From Nocardioides jishulii (lineage in GTDB: Bacteria; Actinomycetota; Actinomycetes; Propionibacteriales; Nocardioidaceae): a stretch of DNA of 64,000 bases. This document shows positions 17,250-26,227 of the stretch, piece after piece (within the stretch, counting starts at the first letter, position 1; every line of letters starts with the position of its first letter). The stretch is from the NCBI RefSeq assembly GCF_006007965.1, contig NZ_CP040748.1, positions 868,001-932,000 of the forward strand, written 5' to 3'. Made by a program: the position numbers and the translations under genes. The notes under the pieces were generated by a model. That model worked only from the letters and a program-made list of their open reading frames with translations. It had not been told where the DNA came from and did no database searches.

Positions 17250-20200
17250 TCAGGCGGTGGCCGCCTCCGCCTGCTTCGCTGCCTGCTTCTTGCTGCGTCG
17301 CTCGGCCCTGCGCTCGCGGCGACGCTCCACCAGCAGGTAGAGCACCGGCACCAGGACCAGCGTCAGCACGGTCGAGGAGAGCAGTCCGCCGATCACCACG
17401 ATGGCCAGGGGCTGGGAGATGAAGGCGCTGCCGCCGGTCACCCCCAGACCCATCGGGGTCAGGGCCAGGATCGTGGCGAGGGCGGTCATCACGATGGGCC
17501 GCAGTCGCTTGCCGCCGCCCTCCGTCAGGGCCTCGACGATCCCGTCGCCAGCGTTGCGCCGCTGGTTGACCAGGTCGATCAGCACGATGGCGTTGGTGAC
17601 CACCACGCCGATCAGCATCAGCGCTCCGATGAGCGAGGCGACGCCCAGGGGCACGCCCGTCACCACCAGGAGGAGGAGGGCACCGGTCGCGGCGAACGGC
17701 ACCGAGACGAGCAGGATCAGCGGCTGCACCAGCGAGTTGAAGGTGCCGACCATGACCATGTAGACGATCGCGATGGCCACCACGAGCGCCAGCCCGAGCT
17801 GGGCGAACGCCTCGGCCTGGTCCTCGGCCACGCCGCCGATCGTCACGTCCGTGCCCTCGGGCAGGTCGAGGTCGTCGAGCACCGTGGTGATGTCGGCGGT
17901 CAGGGTGCGCAGGTCGTCCGACGACGGGTCGGCCGAGATGGTGACCGTGCGGTCACCGTCCTGACGGGTGATCGACGCAGCGACCTTGCGCTCCTCGACC
18001 TCGGCCACCTGGCCGAGCGTGCCGCCCGGGCCGACGGGCAGCTGCTCGAGCTGCTTCACCGAGGTGGGCTTCGGGCCGGCCAGCAGGACGACGTCCATCT
18101 GCTCGTTGTCGATCGACACCCGGCCCACCGGCGGCTGGAAGAGCGTCTGGGCGAGGAGTCCGCCGATCACCGGCGAGGTGAGGCCGGCCGCCTGGGCCTG
18201 CGGACGCGCCGCGACCGAGAGGATGGGCTGGGCGGGGGAGGCGTCCGAGGTGAGCTCGCCGATGCCGTCGACCTTCTCGAGCGCCGACTGGACCTGGTCG
18301 GCCGCCTCGAGCAGGTTCTGCTGCTCGGTGGCGGTGACCACGACGTCGATGGCGGAGGAGAAGCCGCCGCCCTGACCGCCGCCGACCTGGATGTCGCCGT
18401 CGGCGTCCTCCAGCTTCGTACGCAGCTCGTCGGTGACCTCGGTGGCATCGGCGTCGTCGCTGAGGGTCACCGAGAAGGAGGTGCCCGAGCCGCCCGTGAA
18501 GGCGGCCATGAGCGGGTCGCCGCCGACGGTGGTGAGGACGGTCTCGACGCCGTCGACCCCGTCGACGATCTTCTCGACCTCGCGGGCCGCGGCGTCCTGG
18601 CGGGCCAGGCTCGCACCGGCCTCGAGCTCCTGGTTGATCGAGAGGGTGTTCTGGCCGGTGTCGCCGAGGAAGTTCGTCTTCAGGTAGGGCGTGAAGGCGA
18701 GGCCCACGGTGCCCAGCAGGATCACGAAGGCCATCGTGACCACGAGCCACGGCTTGCGCAGCGACCAGCGCAGGACGGGGTCGTAGGCGCGACGCAGCCA
18801 GGTGCGGTCGTCGCTCTCCTCGGCCTTGGCGCGCAGCTCGGCAGCCTCGGCCTCATCCGCCGGCTGCGGCTCCTTGAGGAACCAGTAGGCGAGGACCGGG
18901 ATGATCGTCAGGGCCACGAGGAGGGAGGCGAGAAGCGCCAGCGAGACGGTGATCGCGAACGGACGGAAGAGCTCTCCGACCTGACCGCCGACCACGCCGA
19001 TCGGCAGGAAGACCGCCGCCGTCGCGATGGTGGAGGAGGTGATCGCTCCGGCGACCTCGCGGACCGCCGTGACGATCGCCTGGATCTTGCCCTCTCCGTA
19101 GGCGAGGTGGCGCTTGATGTTCTCGATCACCACGATGGAGTCGTCGACCACGCGGCCGATCGCGACCGTCAGCGCACCCAAGGTCAAGATGTTGAGGCTG
19201 TAGCCGCCGACCCACAGGCCGATGAGGGTGACCAGCAGCGACAGCGGGATCGAGATCGCGGTGACGATGGTGGAGCGCAGTGAGTGCAGGAAGACCAGGA
19301 TCACGAAGATCGCGAAGATCAGGCCGAGCCCGCCCTCGGTGGTGAGGTCCTCGACGGACTTCTCGATGAAGGGGGCCTGGTCGAAGGCGACCGAGAACTC
19401 GGTGCCGTCGCCCATCTTCTCCTCGAGCTCGGGGATCAGCTCGTTGACGGCGTGGGAGATGTCGACGGTGTTGCCGTCGGGGGTCTTGGTGACGGCCAGC
19501 GAGAGACTGGGGTCACCGTTGGTGCGGGCGTACGAGGTGGGCGCGGCCTGACCGACCTTGACCTGCGCCAACGTGCCGAGGGGACGCGTCCCCTCGCCGA
19601 CCTTGACCGGCACCTGCTTGAGCTCGGCCAGCGAGGTGGGCGTCGTGCCGACCTGGACCGAGAGTGCCCGGTCGCCGTCGTCGAGGCTGCCGGCGGGCAC
19701 CATCTGCGCCGCCTTGAGCGCGTCGGAGACCTGCTGGCCGGTCACGCCCTCGGCCGCGGCCTGCGGCTTGAGGGTGATCTCGACCCGGTTGGTCGGTGCT
19801 CCGCTGAGCTGGACCTCGCGCACGCCCTCGATGTCGCTGAACTCGGGGACGGCCACCTGCTCGAGCTCGTCGGCCAGCTCGCTGGGCGAGCGGTCAGAGG
19901 TGATCGAGAGCTGCACGATCGGCACCTGGGAGATGTCACCGGCGAAGACGACGGGGTCCACCGATTCCGGCAGGGTCCGCAGCCCGACCATGGCGCTCTC
20001 GACCTGCTGCACGGCACGGTCGAGGTCGGTGCCGTAGTCGAGGCTGACCAGCACGGTGGCCGCGCCCGAGGAGGAGGTCGAGCTGACCGAGTCGAGTCCG
20101 TCGACCCCGGCGACCGCCTCCTCGATGGGCACGGTGACCTCCTGCTCCACCGCCTCGGGGGAGGCGCCCGCGTAGGGAGCCACCACGCCGACGAGCGGGA

Positions 20201-20327
20201 ACTGGAGGTTGGGGATCAGCTCGAGCTTGAGCGAGCCGAGGGCCACGCCGCCGAAGATGGCGACGATGACTGTGGCAAGGGCGACGAAGGCGCGGTTGCG
20301 CAGGGAGAACGAGGCAAGTGAGCCCAC
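17250..20327 (-). CDS. RND-family multidrug efflux permease (AcrB/SwrC type)
   Basis: A 1025-residue proton-driven efflux pump with the HAE1 plan: TM1 at about 10-28, first large extracytoplasmic loop (30-330), six helices (330-540), second loop and the last helices. The TM4 segment GRVVDDSIVVIENIKRH holds the conserved Asp pair of the proton relay, and FVALATVIVAIFGGVAL starts TM1. GTG 20327 is chosen because AGGAG lies nine bases upstream; an upstream in-frame ATG at 20441 lacks one. No membrane-fusion or outer-membrane partner gene is adjacent, as in Bacillus SwrC. The C-terminus is a Lys/Arg/Ala-rich tail. Substrates are unknown. Confidence 0.93.
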   Translation of the reverse strand: MGSLASFSLRNRAFVALATVIVAIFGGVALGSLKLELIPNLQFPLVGVVAPYAGASPEAVEQEVTVPIEEAVAGVDGLDSVSSTSSSGAATVLVSLDYGTDLDRAVQQVESAMVGLRTLPESVDPVVFAGDISQVPIVQLSITSDRSPSELADELEQVAVPEFSDIEGVREVQLSGAPTNRVEITLKPQAAAEGVTGQQVSDALKAAQMVPAGSLDDGDRALSVQVGTTPTSLAELKQVPVKVGEGTRPLGTLAQVKVGQAAPTSYARTNGDPSLSLAVTKTPDGNTVDISHAVNELIPELEEKMGDGTEFSVAFDQAPFIEKSVEDLTTEGGLGLIFAIFVILVFLHSLRSTIVTAISIPLSLLVTLIGLWVGGYSLNILTLGALTVAIGRVVDDSIVVIENIKRHLAYGEGKIQAIVTAVREVAGAITSSTIATAAVFLPIGVVGGQVGELFRPFAITVSLALLASLLVALTIIPVLAYWFLKEPQPADEAEAAELRAKAEESDDRTWLRRAYDPVLRWSLRKPWLVVTMAFVILLGTVGLAFTPYLKTNFLGDTGQNTLSINQELEAGASLARQDAAAREVEKIVDGVDGVETVLTTVGGDPLMAAFTGGSGTSFSVTLSDDADATEVTDELRTKLEDADGDIQVGGGQGGGFSSAIDVVVTATEQQNLLEAADQVQSALEKVDGIGELTSDASPAQPILSVAARPQAQAAGLTSPVIGGLLAQTLFQPPVGRVSIDNEQMDVVLLAGPKPTSVKQLEQLPVGPGGTLGQVAEVEERKVAASITRQDGDRTVTISADPSSDDLRTLTADITTVLDDLDLPEGTDVTIGGVAEDQAEAFAQLGLALVVAIAIVYMVMVGTFNSLVQPLILLVSVPFAATGALLLLVVTGVPLGVASLIGALMLIGVVVTNAIVLIDLVNQRRNAGDGIVEALTEGGGKRLRPIVMTALATILALTPMGLGVTGGSAFISQPLAIVVIGGLLSSTVLTLVLVPVLYLLVERRRERRAERRSKKQAAKQAEAATA

Positions 20328-20455
20328 GGGTGAGTGCTCCTGAGAGGTGACAAGGCGGGGTTCGCACGGGCACCCGTGCCAGTCGAGGGTAGCCAGCGAT
20401 TCCCAACCGCGAGGACGAACAGTGGCCGCAACGGGTGACAAATGGATGAAATGGG

Positions 20456-20461
20456 TACCAT
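20456..20461 (+). promoter_or_regulatory. leaderless -10 box of the M15 peptidase gene
   Basis: TACCAT ends six bases before the GTG at 20468. GTGACA at 20435-20440 is a possible -35 element, with a short 15-base spacing. Confidence 0.5.
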
Positions 20462-20467
20462 CGTGAC

Positions 20468-21883
20468 GTGCGTCATGTCCTGGTCGTCATTCTCGGTACC
20501 GTCCTGGCCCTCCTGCCCTTCCCGGCGTACGCAGCCGAAGCCAGTCCTGGGAAGCTCGGGCCCGCCGTCGCGCTCGGCGTCACCAGCACGCCGGCCAGGT
20601 CGGGAGAAGCGTCCACCGTGACGCTTGCCCTCACCCCGGCCCCTGGTGCTCCCGAGTCGCTGACCCTTGAGCGCTGGAACGGGACGACCTGGCACCGGGT
20701 CACCACGGTGACGACCGACGAGGCCGGCCGGGCCATCGCCGCGGTGACCCTGGCCCGCGACCCGGCCCGCAACCGTCTGCGCGCCACCCTGCCGGGCGAT
20801 GCCACTCGCCCCGCGGTGGTCACCGAGCACACGCCCACGCTGCGCCGGTGGGGGAGCACCGTCACGCTGCGGGCGCCGAAGAGCGTCGTGGACGAGGGCC
20901 GGATCATCCTGAGGCTCGGGTGGAAGGCGGCCAACGCCGAAGCCGTCTCCGGATGGGTCAAGGTCCAGGCCAAGCAGCGCCGTGGGAAGACGTACGCGAA
21001 GAAGTGGAGGACGGTGGCGCGCGTGCGCACCGACGCCAAGGGAGTGGCGACGCTGCAGCGAACGCCTCGGTGGGACACGCGGTGGCGAGCCGTGGGTGAG
21101 CAGCAGGCCTGGGTGGCCGCGGACACCTCCGGCGTCTCGCGCACGGTCAACCGTCCTCCCGGCCGGCCTGTGGCGCTGCCCCAGGGCGCTCCCCGTCCGC
21201 GAGTCACCCTGCCCAGGCCCCGGCGGGCGGTCGGGAAGGGCGCCAACGTGGTGGTCCGCACGATCCCCGACGGGGTGTGGCGCTCGATGGTGGGTCGCTC
21301 CTGGCGCAAGGGCTGCCCCGTCGGTCGCTCGGGCCTGCGACTCGTCCAGACCAACTTCTGGGGATTCGACGGCTACCGCTACCGCGGGGAGGTGGTGGTG
21401 GCGAAGTCGGTCACCGCCAACTTCGCCGGGGCCTTCCGCGAGATGCACGAGCGACGCATCCCGGTGCGCCAGATGCGCCGCGTCGACCGCTTCGGCTGGT
21501 CGAAGAAGCTCGGCGGCGCCGATGACTACCGTTCCATGGCGGCCGACAACACCTCGGTCTTCAACTGCCGAGGGGTGGTCGGCAGCCCGCGCGTGCGCTC
21601 GCCGCACTCGTACGGGCGTTCCCTCGACCTCAACCCGTGGGAGAACCCGTACCACGCCCGCGACGGCATCCACCCGAACAGGTGGTGGGCGTCGAGGTCC
21701 CACCCGAAGGTGGCCTGGCGCGGCCAGGGTCACGCGGTCGTACGCCTGCTCGCTCGTCATGGCTTCCGGTGGACCTACGGGACCTCCGACGCGCACCACT
21801 TCGACGCGGTGGCCGGTGCCGGGGGCCAGGGTCTGCGTGAGCTGCTGAGCTCGCCCGCCTGCGTGGACGACGTCTGCCACTGA
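20468..21883 (+). CDS. secreted M15-family peptidase (D-Ala-D-Ala carboxypeptidase-like)
   Basis: A 471-residue exported protein. Signal peptide 1-22 (ends AYA-A); a roughly 200-residue N-terminal region of two beta-rich, Ig-like units with many Lys/Arg; then a C-terminal M15 domain (about 290-465). Zinc and catalytic residues are in SPHSYGRSLDLNP (His and Asp of the HxxxxxxD motif) and in DAHHFD. It should hydrolyse peptide stems of peptidoglycan. It is divergent from the RND pump. The last residues carry two Cys (ACVDDVCH). Confidence 0.85.
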   Translation: MRHVLVVILGTVLALLPFPAYAAEASPGKLGPAVALGVTSTPARSGEASTVTLALTPAPGAPESLTLERWNGTTWHRVTTVTTDEAGRAIAAVTLARDPARNRLRATLPGDATRPAVVTEHTPTLRRWGSTVTLRAPKSVVDEGRIILRLGWKAANAEAVSGWVKVQAKQRRGKTYAKKWRTVARVRTDAKGVATLQRTPRWDTRWRAVGEQQAWVAADTSGVSRTVNRPPGRPVALPQGAPRPRVTLPRPRRAVGKGANVVVRTIPDGVWRSMVGRSWRKGCPVGRSGLRLVQTNFWGFDGYRYRGEVVVAKSVTANFAGAFREMHERRIPVRQMRRVDRFGWSKKLGGADDYRSMAADNTSVFNCRGVVGSPRVRSPHSYGRSLDLNPWENPYHARDGIHPNRWWASRSHPKVAWRGQGHAVVRLLARHGFRWTYGTSDAHHFDAVAGAGGQGLRELLSSPACVDDVCH

Positions 21884-22033
21884 CCTCCCACGTCCCCTCC
21901 TGCGTACGGCTGCCTCCGCGGTGATGGTGGTCTGCTTGACGCGACGCCCGACATCCGGGCGTGGCGTGGACGACGGCCCTAGAGTGTCCGGCGGCGCCGA
22001 GGAGAGGCCCCGGCCACACACAGGAGGAAGCAG

Positions 22034-22792
22034 ATGGGTCGTTTCGACGGACGTGTCGCTGTCATCACCGGAGCCGCTCGGGGCATCGGCTTCGGAACCG
22101 CCCAGCGGTTCGCGGCCGAGGGTGCCAAGGTCGCGTTGATCGACCTCGACGAGTCGGCCGCGGCCGAGGCGGCGGGCCGCATCGACGGTGAGGCGATCGG
22201 CGTCGGGTGCGACGTCTCCGACGCCGCCGCCGTGGAGGCCGCCTTCGAGCGCATCGTCGCCGAGCTCGGCGGGGTGCACATCCTCGTCAACAACGCCGGC
22301 ATCACCCGGGACAACCTCCTCTTCAAGATGACCGAGGCCGACTGGGACCTGGTCATGAACGTGCACCTCAAGGGCGCCTTCCTCATGACCAAGGCGGCGC
22401 AGAAGCACTTCGTCGAGCAGAAGTACGGCAAGGTCGTGAACCTCTCCTCGGTCTCCGCCTACGGCAACCGGGGCCAGGCCAACTACGCCGCTGCCAAGAT
22501 GGGCGTGCAGGGGTTCACCCGCACCCTCGCGATCGAGCTCGGCCCCTTCGGCGTCAACGTCAACGCGGTCGCACCGGGCTTCATCGCCACCGAGATGACC
22601 GACGCCACCGCCGCCCGCCTGGGCCTGGGCGTGGAGGAGTTCCGCGAGCTCAACGCCCAGAACAACCCCGTGCGCCGCGTCGGCCACCCCGAGGACATCG
22701 CCGCCGCCGTCGCCTTCCTCTGCAGCGACGAGGCGTCGTACGTCACCGGCCAGACGCTGCTGGTCGACGGCGGCGCCAAGCTCGTCAGCTGA
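22034..22792 (+). CDS. short-chain dehydrogenase/reductase, FabG-like
   Basis: A 252-residue NAD(P)-dependent oxidoreductase. The cofactor motif TGAARGIG is at 12-19, NNAG at 86-89, and the catalytic Ser139, Tyr151 and Lys155 are in NLSSVSAYGNRGQANYAAAK. The C-terminal PGFIATEMT and GQTLLVDGG are typical of 3-oxoacyl-ACP reductases. A strong AGGAGG precedes the ATG. As no fatty-acid synthesis genes are near, it may instead act on acetoacetyl-CoA or another 3-keto thioester. Confidence 0.88.
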   Translation: MGRFDGRVAVITGAARGIGFGTAQRFAAEGAKVALIDLDESAAAEAAGRIDGEAIGVGCDVSDAAAVEAAFERIVAELGGVHILVNNAGITRDNLLFKMTEADWDLVMNVHLKGAFLMTKAAQKHFVEQKYGKVVNLSSVSAYGNRGQANYAAAKMGVQGFTRTLAIELGPFGVNVNAVAPGFIATEMTDATAARLGLGVEEFRELNAQNNPVRRVGHPEDIAAAVAFLCSDEASYVTGQTLLVDGGAKLVS

Positions 22793-22825
22793 CCTGTCCT
22801 CGAGACCTGGCCCCGGGCTGTCGGG

Positions 22826-22908
22826 CGACCACTGTCACCTGTGGTCGAGGGGCGCCTGTCATATTTGTCGAGGGTCACCAGTGGGCGCGTTCTCCCCCGC
22901 AGGGGGAG
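22826..22908 (+). other. two small hairpins between the SDR and DUF3048 genes
   Basis: CGACCAC (22826-22832) pairs with GTGGTCG (22841-22847), and CTCCCCC (22892-22898) pairs with GGGGGAG (22902-22908). Either may terminate the SDR transcript. A CATATTTG patch between them is the only A/T-rich spot and may hold the next promoter. Confidence 0.4.
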
Positions 22909-22959
22909 CGACGGGCAGCACACTGGTGCTCACCACGCTTCACGATCGGAGTCACACAC

Positions 22960-23952
22960 GTGCGTTCACGTTCCCTTGGCCTCACCGCCGCCCTGCTCTC
23001 TGCGGCCCTTCTCCTCACCGGTTGCGGAGGGGACGAGAAGGAGGAGCCGAAGGCCGAGCCCACCACCGAGCCGGCTGTGCCGGACACCTGGCCGCTGACC
23101 GGGGAGGAGCTGCCGGAGGGCGAGAGCGCCGCGCGCAACCACCCGGTGCTCGTCGCCAAGATCGACAACACCTCCAGCGCCAGTCCGCAGGTGGGTCTCG
23201 GCAAGGCCGACCTGGTCTTCGAGGAGATGGTCGAGGGCCGGATGACCCGCCTCGCCGCCTTCTTCTACAGCGACCTGCCCAAGGAGGTCGGCCCGGTCCG
23301 CTCGATGCGCGGCACCGACATCGACATCGTCTCCCCGGTCGACGGGATCCTGGTCACCTCCGGCGCCGCGCCGATGACCAAGGACCGCCTCGGTCGCGCT
23401 GGCGTCAGCTTCATCGAGGAGCAGGCCGAGGGCTTCCGTCGCGACCCCTCCCGCTCGTCGACCTACAGCGTCATGGCCGACCTCAAGGTGCTCGGCAAGT
23501 CCAAGAAGGTCGACGACGTCCGCCCCGATGACTACTTCGTCTTCGGCACGCCCGAGGACCTGCCGGAAGGCAAGCCCGCCAAGGCCTTCGACGTCGACTT
23601 CGGCAACCACACGACGTCGTGGAGCTTCGCCAACGGCACCTACGCCATCCAGAACAGCCTTGCCGGGCAGGGCGACGAGTTCCCCGCCAGCACCGTCCTG
23701 GTGCTGCGGGTGAAGGCGGAGTACGCCGGCTACGAGGACCTGGCCAACAACCGGGTCTACGACAGCAAGTTCAAGGGCAAGGGCAAGGCCCAGCTCTTCC
23801 ACGGGGGCAAGGTCATCAACGCCACCTGGACCAAGGACGGTGCCAACGGCCAGCTGAAGCTCGAGGCCGACGGTGCCGAGCTGAAGGTCCCGGCTGGTCG
23901 TACCTTCGTCGAGCTGCTGCCCCAGGAGGGCAGCGTCACCATCAAGCCCTGA
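22960..23952 (+). CDS. DUF3048 (YerB-like) lipoprotein
   Basis: A 330-residue lipoprotein: signal ending in the lipobox LLTGC (Cys about 22), an acidic Pro/Glu linker, then the DUF3048 domain. Recognisable pieces are HPVLVAKIDNTSSASPQVGLGKADLVFEE, SDLPKEVGPVRSMRGTD and a C-terminal TWTKDGANGQLKL. Proteins of this family are exported and uncharacterised. GTG 22960 is chosen because CGGAG lies nine bases before it and it starts the signal peptide cleanly. Confidence 0.85.
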   Translation: MRSRSLGLTAALLSAALLLTGCGGDEKEEPKAEPTTEPAVPDTWPLTGEELPEGESAARNHPVLVAKIDNTSSASPQVGLGKADLVFEEMVEGRMTRLAAFFYSDLPKEVGPVRSMRGTDIDIVSPVDGILVTSGAAPMTKDRLGRAGVSFIEEQAEGFRRDPSRSSTYSVMADLKVLGKSKKVDDVRPDDYFVFGTPEDLPEGKPAKAFDVDFGNHTTSWSFANGTYAIQNSLAGQGDEFPASTVLVLRVKAEYAGYEDLANNRVYDSKFKGKGKAQLFHGGKVINATWTKDGANGQLKLEADGAELKVPAGRTFVELLPQEGSVTIKP

Positions 23953-23967
23953 CGTACCGACGTCGTA

Positions 23968-24004
23968 CGAAGCCCCCGGTCGCGCCTGCGCGCCGGGGGC
24001 TTCG
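23968..24004. terminator. bidirectional terminator after the DUF3048 gene
   Basis: A perfect 12-bp stem CGAAGCCCCCGG / CCGGGGGCTTCG encloses a 13-base loop. It lies between converging genes. Confidence 0.8.
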
Positions 24005-24036
24005 TGCGTCTCCTGGCGTCGAGCTGCGCGTCGCGG

Positions 24037-24705
24037 TCAGGGCTGGGAGGTCAGGGAGGTCAGGGTGGCGACGGCCGCGTCGAGGGACGGGTGCTGGCTG
24101 CTGATCTGGCGCAGCGCCCCGATCAGCAGCCGGAGCGAGGTCTCGACCCTTGCCCTCTCCAGCTCCTCCTCCCGGCTGTTCGCCACGGCGGCGCCGGCCG
24201 AGTTCATGGCCCCGAACATGATCCGGCTGAAGGTCTCGAGCAGCTCCTCGGGCAGCTGCCACTCGCCCGCGGTCAGGGTCGCCCGGACCAGCCGGGAGAC
24301 GGTGGTGAAGGCGGAGCGTTCGTCGGGGCGCACCCCGGACAGGCCGAGGACCACGGGCCCCTCCTCGAGGATGATCCGCCGGTAGCTGGGCTCGCACACG
24401 ATCTCCAGGAAGGCCTGCATGCCGGCGCTCACGGCCACCCAGGGGTCGTCCTCGACGTCGACCACGGCGTCGATGCGCCGCACCGCGTCGTTCTCCACGT
24501 GGTGGTGGACCGCCGCGAAGAGGCCGGGCTTTCCGTCGAAGTGGTGGTAGAGCGCGCCCTTGGTGACGTGGGCCTCGGCCACGATGCTGTCGAGTGAGGT
24601 GGCGGCGTAGCCGCGCGTGGTGAAGAGCTCGCGCGCCACGCGCAGGAGATCCTCCTTCGTCGCCGACGGAGGCGTGCGGAGCCGGCCGGAGATCTGGCTG
24701 TCCAT
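24037..24705 (-). CDS. TetR-family transcriptional regulator
   Basis: 222 residues. The N-terminal helix-turn-helix spans about 16-62 (KEDLLRVARELFTTRGYAATSLDSIVAEAHVTKGALYHHFDGK), the canonical TetR pattern. The ligand domain has W/F-rich helices (DDPWVAVSAGMQAFLEIVCEPSYRRIILEEGPVVLG) resembling regulators of the YbjK/AcrR type. ATG 24705 has TAGGAT six bases upstream (leaderless pattern). It is divergent from an unknown gene, and a palindrome between them is a candidate operator, so autoregulation is likely. Confidence 0.88.
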   Translation of the reverse strand: MDSQISGRLRTPPSATKEDLLRVARELFTTRGYAATSLDSIVAEAHVTKGALYHHFDGKPGLFAAVHHHVENDAVRRIDAVVDVEDDPWVAVSAGMQAFLEIVCEPSYRRIILEEGPVVLGLSGVRPDERSAFTTVSRLVRATLTAGEWQLPEELLETFSRIMFGAMNSAGAAVANSREEELERARVETSLRLLIGALRQISSQHPSLDAAVATLTSLTSQP

Positions 24706-24789
24706 CCGGCGATCCTAGGGGTGCGCGTCGCCGGCGCCGCACATGTAACCGGGGTCACTCCCCGAGTGTTGGTGTGGGGCTGGAGCGGT

Positions 24790-24808
24790 GACGTACCCTC
24801 GGTATGTC
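24790..24808. promoter_or_regulatory. candidate TetR operator
   Basis: GACGTACC and GGTATGTC form an 8-bp inverted repeat around CTC with one mismatch. It lies in the tetR/unknown-gene divergent region, 60 bases upstream of the rightward gene. Confidence 0.5.
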
Positions 24809-24867
24809 GCTGGGACGCACGGTGTTCCGCGGCCATCACCAGCCCGTCCGCGCGGAAGGAGACGTCC

Positions 24868-25386
24868 ATGACCTGGACCTCGCCCCGACGCGACCTGGTG
24901 CTGCAGGACGTCCTCGCCGAGGTCGACCGTCGACTCGACGGCCACCTCCCGATGGACGTCGAGGGAGTCGGCCAGACGTTCCGCGACGAGCAGACGCTGG
25001 CCGACGTGCTGCAGGTCCGCTGGCAGGCGGCCCTCGCGGCGCAGGTCGAGCGTGCCCTGGCCGAGGCTCCGGACGATCCCGAGTCGGCCGTCGTGCGCGC
25101 CTGGCGTCGTACGGTGCGTGCCCTCCCGGGCGTACGCATGGTGCTCGACGGTGACTGGGAGCGCGCCGAGGGGCAGCGCCGCGTCACCCTGGAGCGTCGT
25201 CGCGCGCGCCAGCACCAGTGGCTGGCGCAGCGCGCCGGGTTCGTCGTCACCGACCACCCCGTCGACGAGGCCGCGGTGGAGTTCGGCTCGGCCCTCGAGG
25301 CCGAGGGCCGGCGCTACTACCGCCCTGGTCAACGCCCCTCGCCCCCGCCGCTGCTGAAGCGGCTCAAGGCGGTCCTCGCCGCCTGA
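24868..25386 (+). CDS. protein of unknown function, divergent from tetR
   Basis: 172 residues, cytoplasmic, strongly charged and helical. It contains no Cys and no membrane segment. Arg-rich stretch ERRRARQHQWLAQRAGFVV in the middle and YYRPGQRPSPPPLLKRLKAVLAA at the C-terminus, where an amphipathic helix could bind membrane or partner. ATG 24868 has GGAAGGAG upstream. Its placement across a TetR operator-like palindrome from tetR suggests it is induced by that regulator's ligand. I do not recognise the family. Confidence 0.6.
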   Translation: MTWTSPRRDLVLQDVLAEVDRRLDGHLPMDVEGVGQTFRDEQTLADVLQVRWQAALAAQVERALAEAPDDPESAVVRAWRRTVRALPGVRMVLDGDWERAEGQRRVTLERRRARQHQWLAQRAGFVVTDHPVDEAAVEFGSALEAEGRRYYRPGQRPSPPPLLKRLKAVLAA

Positions 25387-25449
25387 CGGCCCACGCCGTC
25401 CCCCGATCAGGCAGCCCCGATCCGGTGCACCGCGGTTTCCCTGCCGCGT

Positions 25450-25466
25450 CTCCCTCCCTCCCTCCC
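25450..25466 (-). other. four-run G-quadruplex motif in the gap before yqgE
   Basis: Four CCC runs separated by single T residues on the plus strand give GGG-A-GGG-A-GGG-A-GGG on the minus strand. The rest of the 202-base gap (25387-25588) shows no gene or clear promoter. Confidence 0.7.
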
Positions 25467-25588
25467 GCACCGGAGCCGGGGCTGTCTCCATTTCTGCGCA
25501 CCTGCGTTCGCCGTCCAGCCTTCGCCCTCATGGCTATTTCTCTGGCTCCGGGCTGCCGCGGTGCGCGAGCTTCGGTCATGATGGAGGC

Positions 25589-26176
25589 ATGGCTTCTCGC
25601 ACCCCTGGAGCGAACGACGTCACCGCGGTGGTCCCCGGTGCTCTGCTGGTCGCCCAGCCGGCGATGGGCGACCCCAACTTCTCCGAGACCGTCGTGCTGG
25701 TCCTCGACGTCGACGACGACGGCGCTCTGGGTGTCGTGCTCAACCGTCCGTCGCCGCTGCTGGTGGCCGCGGTCTTCGAGGAGTGGCGGGACCTCGTCGG
25801 AGAGCCCGAGGTCCTCTTCCGCGGAGGGCCGGTGGGCACCGACGGCGCGCTGGCGCTCGCCCTGCTGCGTGATCCGGAGCAGGCGCCCCAGGGGTTCCGG
25901 CCCGTGCTCGGCCGCCTCGGGGTCCTCGACCTGGAGACCCCGGTGGACCTCGTGCAGCCGGCCCTGGCGCGTCTGCGCATCTTCGCGGGCTACGCCGGGT
26001 GGGGCCCGGGGCAGCTCGCCGACGAGGTGGGCGAGGGGGCGTGGTACGTGGTCCCGGCCGAACCCGAGGACGTCTTCTCGCCGGAGTCCGACGACCTCGT
26101 GCGTGAGGTCCTGCGGCGCCAGCCCGGCGCGATGGCGTGGCACTCGACACGTCCCGCCGACCCCGACCTGAACTGA
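25589..26176 (+). CDS. YqgE/AlgH family protein (UPF0301)
   Basis: 195 residues. The family pattern is clear: PGALLVAQPAMGDPNFSETVVLVLDVDDDGALGVVLNRPS at the N-terminus, LFRGGPVGTDGALAL in the middle, and LRIFAGYAGWGPGQLADEV near the C-terminus. Function is not firmly known. A GGAGG stands directly against the ATG, too close for optimal use, so CATGAT six bases upstream may instead indicate a leaderless start. Confidence 0.9.
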   Translation: MASRTPGANDVTAVVPGALLVAQPAMGDPNFSETVVLVLDVDDDGALGVVLNRPSPLLVAAVFEEWRDLVGEPEVLFRGGPVGTDGALALALLRDPEQAPQGFRPVLGRLGVLDLETPVDLVQPALARLRIFAGYAGWGPGQLADEVGEGAWYVVPAEPEDVFSPESDDLVREVLRRQPGAMAWHSTRPADPDLN

Positions 26177-26212
26177 GGAGCGCAGGGTGCGGAATGGGTG
26201 GGGCAACTGGCC

Positions 26213-26218
26213 TAGACT
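26213..26218 (+). promoter_or_regulatory. candidate -10 box of the DUF3039-helicase unit
   Basis: TAGACT ends nine bases before the ATG at 26228. No Shine-Dalgarno sequence is visible in between. Confidence 0.45.
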
Positions 26219-26227
26219 GGCTGGACC

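Noticed and set aside
17199-19283. Long open frame opposite the RND gene (also at 1011-2489, 4150-7866 and 59882-61291)
   Set aside because: These frames mirror real genes, follow their third-position G/C bias, and translate to low-complexity Arg/Gly/His/Asp-rich text with no domain.
20328-20441. Upstream ATG for the RND gene
   Set aside because: It lacks a ribosome site and the added 38 residues are not membrane-like; GTG 20327 has AGGAG.
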